DNA of 64,000 nucleotides from Arenicola marina (GCA_964019135.1 OZ025263.1:28209639-28273638), one strand, 5' to 3'. Counted from the stretch's first letter, positions 12,045-23,451 are shown. Numbers and translations: made by a program. Notes: generated by a model not told the origin, from the letters alone.

Positions 12045-12925
12045 TCAAGCTATTAGTGCGTCACCAATGATATGATCAGGCAAGGTTGAGCCATCTTCGG
12101 CCATGGCTTGTGTCCCATGGTCTCTGGCTGTCGTTATAGACTTGTCCACCCCCGGTGTAGCCGCTTGTACGCCAGGCAGGGCTGAATCCGGCTGGAGACA
12201 TCTAAATTTCGACGCGCATCTCTGGCATTTATTTGCGCACTGAGGGCAAACATTCTCTGCCTCCTCCTCCTTTGGTGCGTCCGTCGGCACCACCAGCGCC
12301 ACCTGGTGGTGTGAAGATGCTTCCGAGACAAGCCCGGCCGACTCCGCCCCCTGGTGTAGCGACTGGGACTTCCGCTTGAGAATGCTCTTGAGCGGTCCAC
12401 CATTCCTGTGCGTCCAACCATTCGATATATGTACGATGGGGGCGTCTTTACCCCGCGGTCTGCCGGAAGTGTACGCATCCCACACATCGTTATTATCGCA
12501 TCCCTCCTTAATGATATATGTGTTTGAGGAATCGCTGCCCATGGATGTTGAAGATGAGTCGTTATTAGAGGTGGCGTCACCCCCGGGGTGGTCCCACACC
12601 AATACATTCTCCGTCTCGACCATGCAGCGGTTGTATCGCGCGCAGGGACACTCGGCCTTCTCGTCTCCCATTGGGCCCCCGCCGCCGCCCGGATGTGTCG
12701 TCATGGTAACGCAGTCGCATTTGGGCTGGTTGCCCGCGGCGCTGACGTCAGTGGCGTTCCGGTAGCGGGAGTAGAAGCGCTTGCAACAGACGCAGTCGCA
12801 TAGCGACCGCTTCTTACGGCAGTAGTACACCATCACGGCCGTTACCATGACGACCAGAATGGCGAATGCTATCACGCTCGGTATGATCAGTTTGGGAAGC
12901 TCGGCCGGGTCGCTATAGCGACTAC
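12045..12925 (-). CDS. Terminal exon of an unrecognised single-pass membrane protein (TM plus Cys-rich cytoplasmic tail)
   Basis: On the minus strand a good acceptor (pyrimidine-rich tract ending TTTACAG) precedes an open exon of 881 nt that starts in phase 1 and ends at a stop at 12045, giving 292 whole codons. A short acidic/polar stretch is followed by a hydrophobic segment of about 22 residues (LIIPSVIAFAILVVMVTAVM), then basic residues (YYCRKKR), which fits a type I topology with the tail in the cytosol. The tail begins with a cysteine cluster (CDCVCC), a candidate palmitoylation site. It continues through a low-complexity Gly/Ser region, a basic KSILKRK patch and a CPQC-x3-CQRC-x5-C cluster that could bind metal. 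The ectodomain lies in upstream exons beyond the 13-15.6 kb satellite. I do not recognise the family; an adhesion or receptor-like protein is possible. Exon confidence is high, function unknown. Confidence 0.7.
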
Positions 12926-13029
12926 CTGTAAAACAAAGCAGAGACATGTCTAAATATATACAAAATACGTCAGTCGCGTGTAAATCTCCGCATCATTAAA
13001 GGTTTCGCCTGCGCTTTCAGTGGGTTATA

Positions 13030-15572
13030 AGATACTGTACTAAATGGGTTAAACGATACTCTTATAATGGGGCTATATGATACTGTACTAAGTGGGCTAT
13101 ATGAAACTGTACTAAGTGGAATATATGATACTGTACTAAGTGGACTATATGATACTGTACTAAGTGAACTATATGATACTGTACTAAGTGGACTATATGA
13201 TACTGTACTAAGTGGACTATATGATACTGTACTAAGTGGGCTATATGCTACTGTACCAAGTCGGCTATATGATACTGTACTAAGTAGACTATATAATACT
13301 GTACTAAGTGGACTATATGATATTGTACTAAGTGGACTATATGATACTGTACTAAGTGGACTATATGATACTGTACTAAGTGGGATATATGATACTGTAC
13401 CAAGTCGGCTATATGATACTGTACTAAGTGGACTATATGATACTGTACCAAGTGGGATATATGATACTGTACTAAGTGGTCTATATGATACTGTACTAAA
13501 TGGACTATATGATACTATTAACTGAGCCATATGATACTGTACTAAGTGGACTATATGACACGGCACTAATTGGGCTATATGAAACTACTAAATGGACCAT
13601 ATGCTACCGTACTAAGTGGACTATATGATTGTGTACTAAGTGGACTATATGATACTGTACTAAGTGGGCTATATGATACTGTACCAAGTCGGCTATATGA
13701 TACTGTACTAAGTGGACTATATGCTACTGTACTAAGTGGGCTATATGATACTGTACAAAGTGGACTATATGATACTGTACTAAGTGGGCTATATGATACT
13801 GTACCAAGTCGGCTATATGATACTGTACTAAGTGGACTATATGATACTGTACCAAGTGGGATATATGATACTGTACTAAGTGGTCTATATGATACTGTAC
13901 TAAATGGACTACATGATACTACTAACTGAGCCATATGGTACTGTACTAAGTGGACTATATGACACTGCACTAATTGGGCTATATGAAACTGTACTAAATG
14001 GGCCATATGCTACCGTAATAAGTGGACTATATGATATTGTACTACGTGGACTATATGATACTGTACTAACTGGGCCATATGATACTGTACTAAGTAGGCT
14101 ATATGATACTGTACTAAGTGGGCTTTATGATAGTGTACTAAGTGGGCTATTTGGTACTGTACTAAGTGGACTATATGATACTGGACCAAGTGGGATATAT
14201 AATACTATACTAAGTGGTCTATATGATACTGTACTATATGATGCTACTAACTGAGCCATATGGTACTGTACTAAGTGGACTATATGACACTGCTCTAATT
14301 GGGCTATATGAAACTGTACGAAATGGACCATATGCTACCGTACTAAGTGGACTATATGATATTGTACAAAGTGGACTATATGATACTGTACTAACTGGGC
14401 CATATGATACTGTACTAAGTGGGCTATATGATACTGTACTAAGTGGGCTATATGATAGTGTACTAAGTGGGCTATATGATACTACTAACTGAGCCATATG
14501 GTACTGTACTAAGTGGACTATATGACACTGCACTAATTGGGCTATATGAAACTGTACTAAATGGGCCATATGCTACCGTACTAAGTGGACTATATGATAT
14601 TGTACTAAGTGGACTATATGATACTGTACTAACTGGGCCATATGATACTGTACTAAGTGGGCTATATGATACTATACTAAGTGGGCTATATGATAGTGTA
14701 CTAAGTGGGCTATATGGTACTGTACTAAGTGGACTATATGATACTGTACCAAGTGGGATATATGATACTGTACTAAGTGGTCTATATGATACTGTACTAA
14801 ATGGACTATATGATACTACTAACTGAGCCATATGGTACTGTACTAAGTGGACTATATGACACTGCACTAATTGGGCTATATGAAACTGTACTAAATGGGC
14901 CATATGCTACCGTACTAAGTGGACTATATGATATTGTACTAAGTGGACTATATGATACTGTACTAACTGGGCCATATGATACCGTACTAAGTGGGCTATA
15001 TGATACTGTACTAAGTGGGCTATATGATAGTGTACTAAGTGGGCTATTTGGTACTGTACTAAGTGGACTATATGATACTGTACCAAGTGGGATATATGAT
15101 ACTGTACTAAGTGGTCTATATGATACTGTACTATATGATGCTACTAACTGAGCCATATGGTACTGTACTAAGTGGACTATATGACACTGCACTAATTGGG
15201 CTATATGAAACTGTACGAAATGGACCATATGCTACCGTACTAAGTGGACTATATGATATTGTACAAAGTGGACTATATGATACTGTACTAACTGGGCCAT
15301 ATGATACTGTACTAAGTGGGCTATATGATACTGTACTAAGTGGGCTATATGATAGTGTACTAAGTGGGCTATATGATAGTGTACTCAGTGGGCTATATGA
15401 TACTGTACTAAGTGGGCTATATGATAGTGTACTAAGTGGACTATATGGTACTGTACTAAGTGGGCTATATGATAGTGTACTAAGTGGACAATATGATACT
15501 GTATAACCCATTTATATGTACTCAGTGGGCTATATAATATGGTACTAAATGGGCTATATGATGCTGTGCTGT
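13030..15572 (+). repeat. 24-bp minisatellite, about 105 units, with higher-order repeats
   Basis: Basic unit contains GATACTGTACTAAGTGGACT plus ATAT. Since 24 is a multiple of three, long open frames appear on both strands (LSGLYDTV and SPLSTVSY). A marker variant ACTAACTGAGCCATATGGTA recurs near 13918, 14241, 14483, 14816 and 15141, giving higher-order units of about 240-335 bp. The array ends about 100 bp from the acceptor of the membrane-protein exon and so probably lies in its intron. Confidence 0.95.
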
Positions 15573-16198
15573 GGCATAGCCGGGATCTGTCCCGTCTAAT
15601 GTCGAGCGCGGTACCACTCACCCACGGGCGATTATCTAAAGCAGATCTACTATATGATAATGTGATGCAGTCTTGACATTTGACCTATGACCCTAACCAC
15701 AGTGGCCGAGCGAAGGTTGATCACTTGAAGGCACATTATGCATGAAACAAAACATAAGCACACAGCTATACATAAATCTACATATATATGTGTCTGTACT
15801 CCTATAGTACGGATGTGTGGGATCCCGAGTTTTTCTCCCGGGCTTTGCATAAGGGTTTTTTTCAGTTTGCATAAAGTACATAGACGCCCAGCGAATACTA
15901 ATTACTCGACGTGCTGGCAATGGAGTCCTATCAACCAAGGTGAGTTTATATTGCGCCATTCTTGCCACCACTGGGCGTACCTATGGCTGTCACTGTTGGC
16001 TGGTGGAGCGTTGCCCCGTATCGCTTTGTACTGAACACGTGGCCAAAGTCCAAGCCCCCGGGGTTTGGGGGATCTGCATGTATTCGGTGCAGTTTGCACA
16101 GTGGTACGGGCTTGACGTTTATGGGTGGCCATATGGGTTATAATGTGCGGGCTACACTGATAATGGTGTTTATGAATACAATCAAGCGGTGGCCATGC

Positions 16199-16445
16199 AG
16201 GGACCCCCTGCGTAGTTCAGTGGGTAAGCGGGCTGAGCTGCGGATCAACAGGTCAGGGTCCCCCTGCGTAGTTCAGTGGGTAAGCGGGCTGAGCTACGGA
16301 TCAACAGGTCAGGGCCCCCCCTGCGTAGTTCAGTGGGTAAGCGGGCTGAGCTGCGGGTCAACAGGTCAGGGACCCCTTGCGTAGTTCAGTGGGTAAGCGG
16401 GCTGAGCTGCGGATCAACAGGTCATAGGTTCGAACCCTGGTGCAA
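16199..16445 (+). repeat. Tandem tRNA-like A-box units (4 x about 57 bp) ending in a B box
   Basis: Four copies of GCGTAGTTCAGTGGGTAAGC plus GGGCTGAGCTGCGG start near 16211, 16267, 16324 and 16380. Only the last continues into a B box (GGTTCGAACCC). It looks like a tRNA-derived SINE whose 5' half has been amplified in tandem. Confidence 0.8.
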
Positions 16446-16677
16446 TCACAGACAATCACAAACCTATCAATGTCCAGGGAGGTTTATTTATTCCGGCCTA
16501 ATGTACACTTGATCTGCACAGAAGTGGGTGAGAACGCCGATGTCACTTCTGCAATCGATGCGCACATTTATGCTCTGGATTCACCATTTATCGTGTAGGT
16601 TATGGGAGTGTACATAGTGGGGCCTGACGTGGGAGTCGGGGGGGTGGGGGTGGGGGTGGAGGTGTGTGTCTTGGTTG

Positions 16678-16877
16678 NNNNNNNNNNNNNNNNNNNNNNN
16701 NNNNNNNNNNNNNNNNNNNNNNNNNNNNNNNNNNNNNNNNNNNNNNNNNNNNNNNNNNNNNNNNNNNNNNNNNNNNNNNNNNNNNNNNNNNNNNNNNNNN
16801 NNNNNNNNNNNNNNNNNNNNNNNNNNNNNNNNNNNNNNNNNNNNNNNNNNNNNNNNNNNNNNNNNNNNNNNNNNNNN
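16678..16877. other. Assembly gap (200 N)
   Basis: Exactly 200 undetermined bases after a G-rich tract. The size is probably nominal. Confidence 0.99.
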
Positions 16878-17339
16878 CCACCGTTGTAACCGGCCGTAAA
16901 ACGCACGCAGCCCTGGATAGCTCAGGGACAGAGCGTAAACTTTAGGTCACGTGACCAAATGCCATGATCCCGGAATAAACCGTTGAACTATTTTAGCGAG
17001 CACACAGCTCATGACTCTGTGGCCGGGTTTCCCTCTTCGCGTGATGTGACTCATTCCAGCCATTTTCTCGTCTGCTATACCCCCTATTTGTATTGCCGAA
17101 TCCCTCTGTCTCGCCGCAGTCGTTGGTCTCTTGTGATTCCGGGAAACAAATTCCCCACTCGCTTCCGAGCATTAGTTCCATCAAACTAACGGCTATAAGT
17201 GAAACCTAGACGGTAACAAAGGACATTGTGACGTAAGGGTAATGAGACTAGCTGACGTGGCCATTATCATAGCTGTCCGGCTGATGCACAAGGGTTTCTT
17301 GATGGAGACAAGTTAAATTAAGTTTTCCAGACGATCGGA

Positions 17340-17525
17340 ATAGGTGGGTGGGTGTATGGGGTCGGGGGCAAAGGCACAGGTGGGTGCGGCTGAGAGGCGG
17401 CGGAGCGAGGCGGGACGATGGCGGGGTGCGAGAGGGTGGGTAGTGAGGGGGGGCACGATGGTTGGGCGAGGGGGGTTGTGGCACTGGAGGGTGGGCGGGG
17501 TGGGGGGGGGTGAGGTGGCGGGATT
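17340..17525 (+). repeat. G-rich low-complexity tract
   Basis: GGGTGGG and GGCGGAGCGAGG blocks with no clear period. Confidence 0.55.
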
Positions 17526-17681
17526 CAAGTGTAAGGGTCACTTAGCAGTAAGGCTGGGTGACTGTATGGTGAATTTGGATAAAATTTACATTCTATCCTA
17601 CGGCCACGGCAGTGCGAACGTCGTCTGAGGCATGTTGCTATGCTATTCTCACTGATACTTTCACACCCAACGCCGTTTGGT

Positions 17682-17933
17682 TGGCTGTGTGTTCAGGACG
17701 CGTTAACTACATTTGGTCATATCGCGTCAATGGGAGAAGGACGGGAGAGTGGAGCCATGTCCCCGGGGGTAACCCCCTACTCTTTGCGAAGAAGGACGTG
17801 GGATCTTTATCCGGCGACCACACAGACACGACCACAGCGGGGCTCGAACCACCGATCCACGTGGCGTTAGGCTCTCAGGTGGCCAGAGCACTCAAGGCGA
17901 GCGCTCTAACCCACTGAGCTATCGGGCCGGCCC
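17682..17933 (-). mobile_element. tRNA-derived SINE with 14-bp target-site duplication
   Basis: Full-length inverted copy between two copies of CAACGCCGTTTGGT (17668-17681 and 17934-17947). The intact duplication suggests a fairly young insertion. Confidence 0.92.
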
Positions 17934-18339
17934 CAACGCCGTTTGGTCATTTGTGGCTAATATAACTCCTGAGGCGTTGTCACAGCTCATCTCGTTTCGT
18001 CCCAAAATCTCGATACGAGGCCCGGAAATAAAGCTGGTTCCACCGCTCCTAAAAGTAGAGACAAGGGTGAGCGCGCAGGGATGAGCCTCGGGCGGCAAAC
18101 CCACGTGGCAAACACGTGAGTTGTTTTTACTTCCGTTCCCTCGCAGCCGGCAAAAAACAGGGGCCCACAAATTGAGCCACAGGGCATGGCGGTGGTATGT
18201 GGCATACATAACAAGAATGACGCCGTCACGCTGGCGAGTAGGGCACGTGTAGAAACCCCCAAATGTGTCCCTGAGGGGAATATAACCCAGCGGCAAGCCA
18301 CTTGATTTAACGGCGGCCGGGCGCGACTGACAGATGAAC

Positions 18340-18740
18340 GCCACCCCCCCCCCCCCGCCATCCCCTCCCCCTCCTTTTACAAAGGCAAGATATCTATATA
18401 CCTTTACCCCCACCCCGCCCCGCCATCGCCACCCGCTCGCCCCCCGCCCCCACCCCCCTTCACCCACGCCCCAAAATATCCCCCAAGCTCCCCCCCGCCC
18501 CGACGCTTCCCGCCATAGTGAGATTTATACCCTCAAGCCCCCCCCCCAAACACACACACTCCCACCCGCTCGCTCCGTCCCCCTCGCTCCAAAACACCCT
18601 CCCAAGCACCCCTCCCGCCGATGCTTCCCGCCATATCGAGATTTATACCCTCAAGCCCCTCCCACCACCCACCGCCCCCCGATCTACCAACATCCTACCC
18701 ACACCCGCCACCTCGCTATATTCTCACCCATCTTAACCCC
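18340..18740 (+). repeat. C-rich tract with a doubled 110-120-bp block
   Basis: CGCCATAGTGAGATTTATAC with CCTCAAGCCCC recurs at about 18510 and 18628, so the tract includes a tandem duplication. Confidence 0.6.
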
Positions 18741-18771
18741 CGATTCTTAAACAAACTCTTCCCACCACAAG

Positions 18772-19150
18772 GTGGGTGGATGGGGTAGGTAGGGGGCGGG
18801 GGCGAGGGTGGGTGGATGGGGTGGATAAGGGGGAGGGGTGCGTGGATAGGGTAGATAGGGGGGAGGGGGAGAGGTTGGGTGGATGGGGTGGATAGGGGGC
18901 GGGGGCGAGGGTGGGTCGATGGGGTGGATAAGGGGGAGGGGTGGGTGGATAGGGTAGATGGGAGGGGGAGAGGTTGGGTGGATGGGGTAGATAGGGGAGA
19001 GGGGGAGAGGGTTAGTGGATGGGGTGGATAAGGAGGAGAGGGTTAGTGGATGGGGTGGATAAGGGGGGGAGGGTCGGTGGATGGGGTAGATAAAGGGGAG
19101 GGGGAGAGGGAGGGGGTGGGTGGATGGGGTAGGTAGACGGGAGAAGGGGA
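18772..19150 (+). repeat. G-rich minisatellite, about 36-bp unit
   Basis: About ten units with GGGTGGATGGGGTGGATAAG and GGGGAGGGG. Abuts the C-rich tract at 18340-18740, so strand composition switches abruptly near 18770. Confidence 0.85.
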
Positions 19151-19599
19151 GGGCGTGGGGGGGGGGGGTGGAGGATGGCGGCTCAATCGGAACTGTCACA
19201 CCGTCAGTGTCGGAATCTCCATTTCTCTCAATGGACAAAATGTCGCACAAGACCCCCAAATATCGCCCTTCTATCGAGTCTTCGGCGTGGGTTGCCTGGG
19301 AGTGGCGCCATCTACAGGCGTAATTGGATCTGACAATTCGGGGGTGAAAAAGTCGACGTGCTGTGAGTGTATGGGGCAGAGGTGGAGGGGCTGGGGGTTG
19401 GGGATTGAGTGCTATGGAAGTGGCATGGGGTGGGGGTGGGGGTTGATACGGGTGGTATGCAGATGGTATGGGAAGGGCGCGGGGGGGAGTGGATTGGGGG
19501 TATGTATGAAGATGGTATGGGGACGGGAGTGGGGGAAGGAAAGTAAGGGGCGAAAATGAAAATGGGGTCAGGGAGCAGAAATGCTGTTGGCGGGACGCT

Positions 19600-20220
19600 G
19601 TTCGCTGTGTTACACGTCCGGGACTCGAGGGGGACGCTGCTACACGCCCGGGACTCGAGGGGGACGCTGCTACACGCCCGGGACTCGAGGGGGGACGCTG
19701 CTACACGCCCGGGACTCGAGGGGGACGCTGTTCGCTGTGCTACACGCCCGGGATTCGAGGGGGACGCTGTTCGCTGTGCCACACGTCCGGGACTCGAGGG
19801 GGACGCTGCTACAGGCCCGGGACTCGAGGGGAACGCTGTTCGCTGTGCTACACGCCTGGGACTCCGGGGGGACGCTGTACACTGTGCTACACGCCCGGGT
19901 CTCGAGGGGGACGCTGTTCGCTGTGCTACACGCCCGGGATTCGAGGGGGACGCTGTTCGCTGTGCCACACGTCCGGGACTCGAGGGGGACGCTGCTACAC
20001 GCCCGGGACTCGAGGGGGACGCTGTTCGCTGTGCTACACGCCTGGGACTCCGGGGGGACGCTGTACACTGTGCTACACGCCCGGGTCTCGAGGGGGACGC
20101 TGTTCGCTGTGCTACACGCCCGGGACTCGAGGGGGACGCTGTTCGCTGTGCTACACGCCCGGGACTCGACGGGGACGCTGTTCGCTGTGCTACACGTCCG
20201 GGACTCGAGGGGGACGCGGC
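19600..20220 (+). repeat. Mixed 30/39-bp CpG-rich minisatellite
   Basis: Units of 39 bp (TACACGCCCGGGACTCGAGG, then GGGACGCTGTTCGCTGTGC) alternate with 30-bp units lacking TTCGCTGTG. Both lengths are multiples of three, so both strands stay open for hundreds of codons. A block of units is itself duplicated (19740-19930 and 19940-20110). Confidence 0.93.
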
Positions 20221-20344
20221 GCGACACTCGGGAAGTCCCCGGGTGTCAGCCGGGTGCCGTAAATGGGTGAGGATGGGTTGCGACAATGAATGGAGGCGCG
20301 GGAGCCACCGGAAGTGGTCGGTCAAAGGGTAGGCCAGCCAGCAG

Positions 20345-21062
20345 ACAGGGGCAGAGGGTGGGGGTATGGAGGGGGCTGGCCTAGGGGCAGAGGGTGGGGG
20401 TAGGGGGGGCTGGCCCAGGGGCAGGGATTGGGGGTAGGGGAGTGGGCTGGCCCAGGGGCAGGGAGTGGGTGTAGGGGAGTGGGCTGGCCCAGGGGCAGGG
20501 AGTGGGGGTATGGGAGGGGACTGGCCCAGGGGCAGGGAGTAGGGGTAGGGGAGGGGACTGGCCCAGGGGCAGGTTGTGGGGGTAGAAGAGGGGACTGGCC
20601 CAGGGGCAGGGTGTGGGGGTAGGGGAGGGGACTGGCCCAGGGGCAGGGAGTGGGGGTAGGGAGGGGACTGGCCCAGGGGCAGAGGGTGGGGGTAGGAAGG
20701 GGGCTGGCCCGGGGGCAGGGTGTGGGGGTAGAGGAGGGGACTGACCCAGGGGCAGGGTGTGGGGGTAGGGGAGGGGACTGGCCCAGGGGCAGGGGGTGGG
20801 GGTAGGGGAGGGGGCCGGCCCAGGGGCAGGGTGTGGGGGTAGGGGAAGAGGCTGGCCCAGGGGAAGGGTTTGGGGGTAGGGGAGGGGGCAGGGTAAGGGG
20901 GTAGGGGAGGGGACTGGCCCAGGGGCAGGGTGTGGGGGTAGGGGAGGGGACTGACCCAGGGGCAGGGTGTGGGGGTAGGGGAGGGGACTGGCCCAGGGGC
21001 AGGGTGTGGGGGTAGGGGAGGGGGCTGGCCCCAGGGCAGGGTGTGGGGGTAGGGGTGGGGAC
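20345..21062 (+). repeat. 37-bp G-quadruplex-prone minisatellite, about 19 units
   Basis: Unit contains GGCCCAGGGGCAGGGTGTGG and GGGTAGGGGAGGGG. Each unit has at least four G-runs close together, the G4 pattern, all on the plus strand. Confidence 0.92.
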
Positions 21063-21221
21063 TGGCCAGTGCGGGGCAGGGCGAGATGAGGCGGGCGAGG
21101 CAGCGAAGTGGGCAAGGACAGTGGCAGTGGTGGCCAAGGGAGGGGGGGGGGCAGGTTGGCCCGTCAGGAGGCAGACTGTCCTAGGAGGGGGTTCGCAGAT
21201 ATATATTGCATATATAGCGGG

Positions 21222-21480
21222 GTATGCCGACCAGTAGTATATACCGACCAGTATACACCAGGGTATGCCGACCAGTAGTATATGCCGACCAGTATACACC
21301 AGAGTATACCGACCAGTATACACCAGGGTATGCCGACCAGTATATACCAGGTTATGCCGACCAGTATATACCAGGGTATACCGACCAGTTTACACCAGGG
21401 TATACCGACCAGTATACACCAGGGTATGCCGACCAGTATACACCAGGTTATGCCGACCAGTATATACCAGGGTATGCCGA
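21222..21480 (+). repeat. 24-bp minisatellite, about 11 units
   Basis: Unit contains GACCAGTATACACCAGGGTA plus TGCC. The first units have an AGTAGTATAT variant. It is followed without spacer by a SINE head. Confidence 0.9.
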
Positions 21481-21577
21481 TAGCTCAGTGGGTAAGAGCG
21501 CTCGCCTTAAATGCTCTAGCCACCTGAGAGCCTAACGGCACGTGGATCGATGGTTCGCGCCCTGCTGTGGCCATGTC
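21477..21577 (+). mobile_element. SINE head fragment
   Basis: Only the tRNA-like head (A and B boxes) is present. It starts exactly where the 24-bp array ends. Confidence 0.75.
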
Positions 21578-21819
21578 GCACTGAAATGGGTTACGCTATG
21601 AAGCAAGATGAACAAGACATTGCAACCACGAACGAGTCTCAATGCAACAGGCAAGTAACATTGTCATAACGTACCCTTCTCATGAGCATTTCTGGAGAAA
21701 AGACGCAACGGAAGCAGACTCGTATTGTCGGCATCCCGTACTGCAAGAGGAATCTGCAGGAGTTGAGGAGTCCCTGCAGTCCATATGTAGTATTTCTGGT
21801 CCCAGGCCCACTACCCGAA

Positions 21820-21886
21820 CTGACGGGATTCAAAACGGCGACCCTTCGCATCCAGGGCGAACACTTAACGCATTAGACCAAAGGGA
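21820..21886 (-). mobile_element. tRNA-like head, possible third SINE
   Basis: Minus strand TTTGGTCTAATGCG (A-box-like) and GTTTTGAATCCC (B-box-like) about 45 bp apart. The body is not recognised. Confidence 0.4.
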
Positions 21887-22635
21887 ACTTCCCATTTGGC
21901 CCGAGCCTCTTGGTGTATTTTATCCACCGGGCCTGGGCCGAGATATCACCCATACCCTCCTGACAGGTGGTTGCTACGTCAGCGATTCTTCAGTTCAAAT
22001 GACGCATTTCATTGAGCTGTGAGGGAACATGGAGACGCATTGCAAATAAACATAAACAGCTCGGTGTGAGAGGGGTTTCTGTCCAGAATCGAGGTCTTAC
22101 ACCATACAGGATTGGCCATGGTGACCTATGCTGATAACGCAATGCACGTTATCAATTGTAGATGACTAGGTCTAGGTGCTAAGTATCAGAAACTATTTTA
22201 TATGTAATTATGTAAGGCCGGCTTTTCATTCAATTGAAATAGCACACAGACTGCCATGATGTCCCATTATTTTTCGGATGTCCCATAATTTTAAGCTCTG
22301 AGACATTGGGACCCCCCCCCCCCCCCATTGACGTACCTTCGTACCAGAATCACTGCTATGTTATCAGGTTATATCCGGAAATGCAATGTGGAGAGCCAAA
22401 GATCAGATAATCGCTGAGTAAACATGTCCTTATCGTTTTTATTCTCTCTCATGAATCGACTAAATATCCGCAAATCAATGCCATAAGCCTCTACAACGAG
22501 GTTGCAAGAGTTCTTCCTTCAGCCTGAGCTTGGAGGTAACTTGGTGGTTGTTTCTTGCAGGCAAATTAAATCCTCATACTAACAGTGTATTCTGTACAAA
22601 CGGTGCACGTAGGACTAGACCGACTGTCTAAGGCA

Positions 22636-22880
22636 GAAGCAAGGAAGGAATCTGGAACGGGTAAATGGCGACACGCGACAGAGGCATATTTGAAAAATCG
22701 ACATTCGACGTTTGACCTCCCACATTTCCCGACAGTGGGGATCTGAAAAAGCGACATGGATACAGATTTTTGAAAAAAACGATACTGAAATGAGCCAAAA
22801 AGCGACACGGAAGGTCGTAAAAAATCGACATTCGACACTGAAAATTACGAGGCATCGACACTGAACACTGGACCCCCCCC
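22636..22880 (-). repeat. Dispersed repeat rich in CGACA motifs, copy 1
   Basis: Contains GGAATCTGGAACGGGTAAAT, GCGACACGCGACA and repeated AAAAATCGACATTCGACA. Same order in copies at 55108 and 61782. Unknown type, not coding. Confidence 0.65.
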
Positions 22881-22940
22881 CCCACCTTTCAGACCCATAA
22901 AGGCACGAAGCACATATGACATTGTCAGTAATAGACTTAC

Positions 22941-23129
22941 CATATGCGACTCTGGTTTGACCGTTCGGCAGGCATCGCTCTACATCATAACCATATCGTC
23001 ACCTCGATCGTAGCACATAAAATAAGCACATAAAATGACACTAACCTTGCGAAAACTGAAGAGAAACCACTTAGTCCCTGGGCTAGCTTCAGCGCCATCG
23101 TCAACGTTGTCGAAGAGATTCCGGCTCAG
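22941..23129 (-). CDS. Candidate internal exons, minus strand (low confidence)
   Basis: Two short minus-strand stretches have good splice signals. 23129-23046 (84 nt) lies between an acceptor ending CTTCTTCAG and a donor AAG|GTTAGT and is open only in phase 0. 22979-22941 (39 nt) lies between TGATGTAG and a strong donor ATG|GTAAGT. In phase 0 they join without a stop. Read instead in the phase of the membrane-protein exon at 12925, the 39-nt exon also stays open, but the 84-nt one does not. They could be upstream exons of that gene, with about 10 kb of satellite-rich intron, or chance. No family is recognised. Confidence 0.2.
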
Positions 23130-23280
23130 CTGAAGAAGATAAGATATGCGTAAGTACTATTAACAATAATTGGAAAAAACTACATGTCAATTAGTATGTA
23201 TATAATTGAATTTGTTTTAATGAATCAGTTTACCACAGATTTTTAATGATTGGTTCGTCAGTGTCTGCAAATTTATCAAT

Positions 23281-23451
23281 AGACCGATCCAGACTCCGAC
23301 ACTAAGCCCCGCCTACGCTTAAGTCATGTCTTCCTAATCGAGAGTATGAAATGGACAATCATAGCTGATGGTAGGTACAAGTAAGAAGTATTCATCTCTG
23401 CAACTGAGAAGAAAGTGACGTCAATGAATGATTGACAGCCTGGATCGGTCT
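23281..23451 (+). mobile_element. MITE, AGACCGATCC family, copy 2 (internally deleted)
   Basis: TIRs AGACCGATCCAGACT and AGCCTGGATCGGTCT. About 80 bp of interior are missing. TA on both sides. Confidence 0.8.

Noticed and set aside
12134-12765. Alternative frames of 157 and 129 codons across the membrane-protein exon
   Set aside because: Frame shadows. The chosen frame has a proper acceptor, a transmembrane segment and a terminal stop.
13067-15506. Long repetitive open frames (LSGLYDTV and SPLSTVSY repeats) on both strands
   Set aside because: They are the translation of the 24-bp minisatellite, open in several frames because the unit is a multiple of three and lacks regular stops.
16905-16945. 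Another tRNA-like head (GGATAGCTCAGGGACAGAGC)
   Set aside because: Only A-box-like sequence, no B box within range, next to the gap.
19312-20332. Overlapping open frames of 337 (minus) and 258 (plus) codons
   Set aside because: Frame-preserving 30/39-bp tandem repeats. No start context, domain or splice logic.
20322-21323. 333-codon Pro-rich minus-strand frame
   Set aside because: Translation of the G-rich 37-bp and 24-bp arrays.
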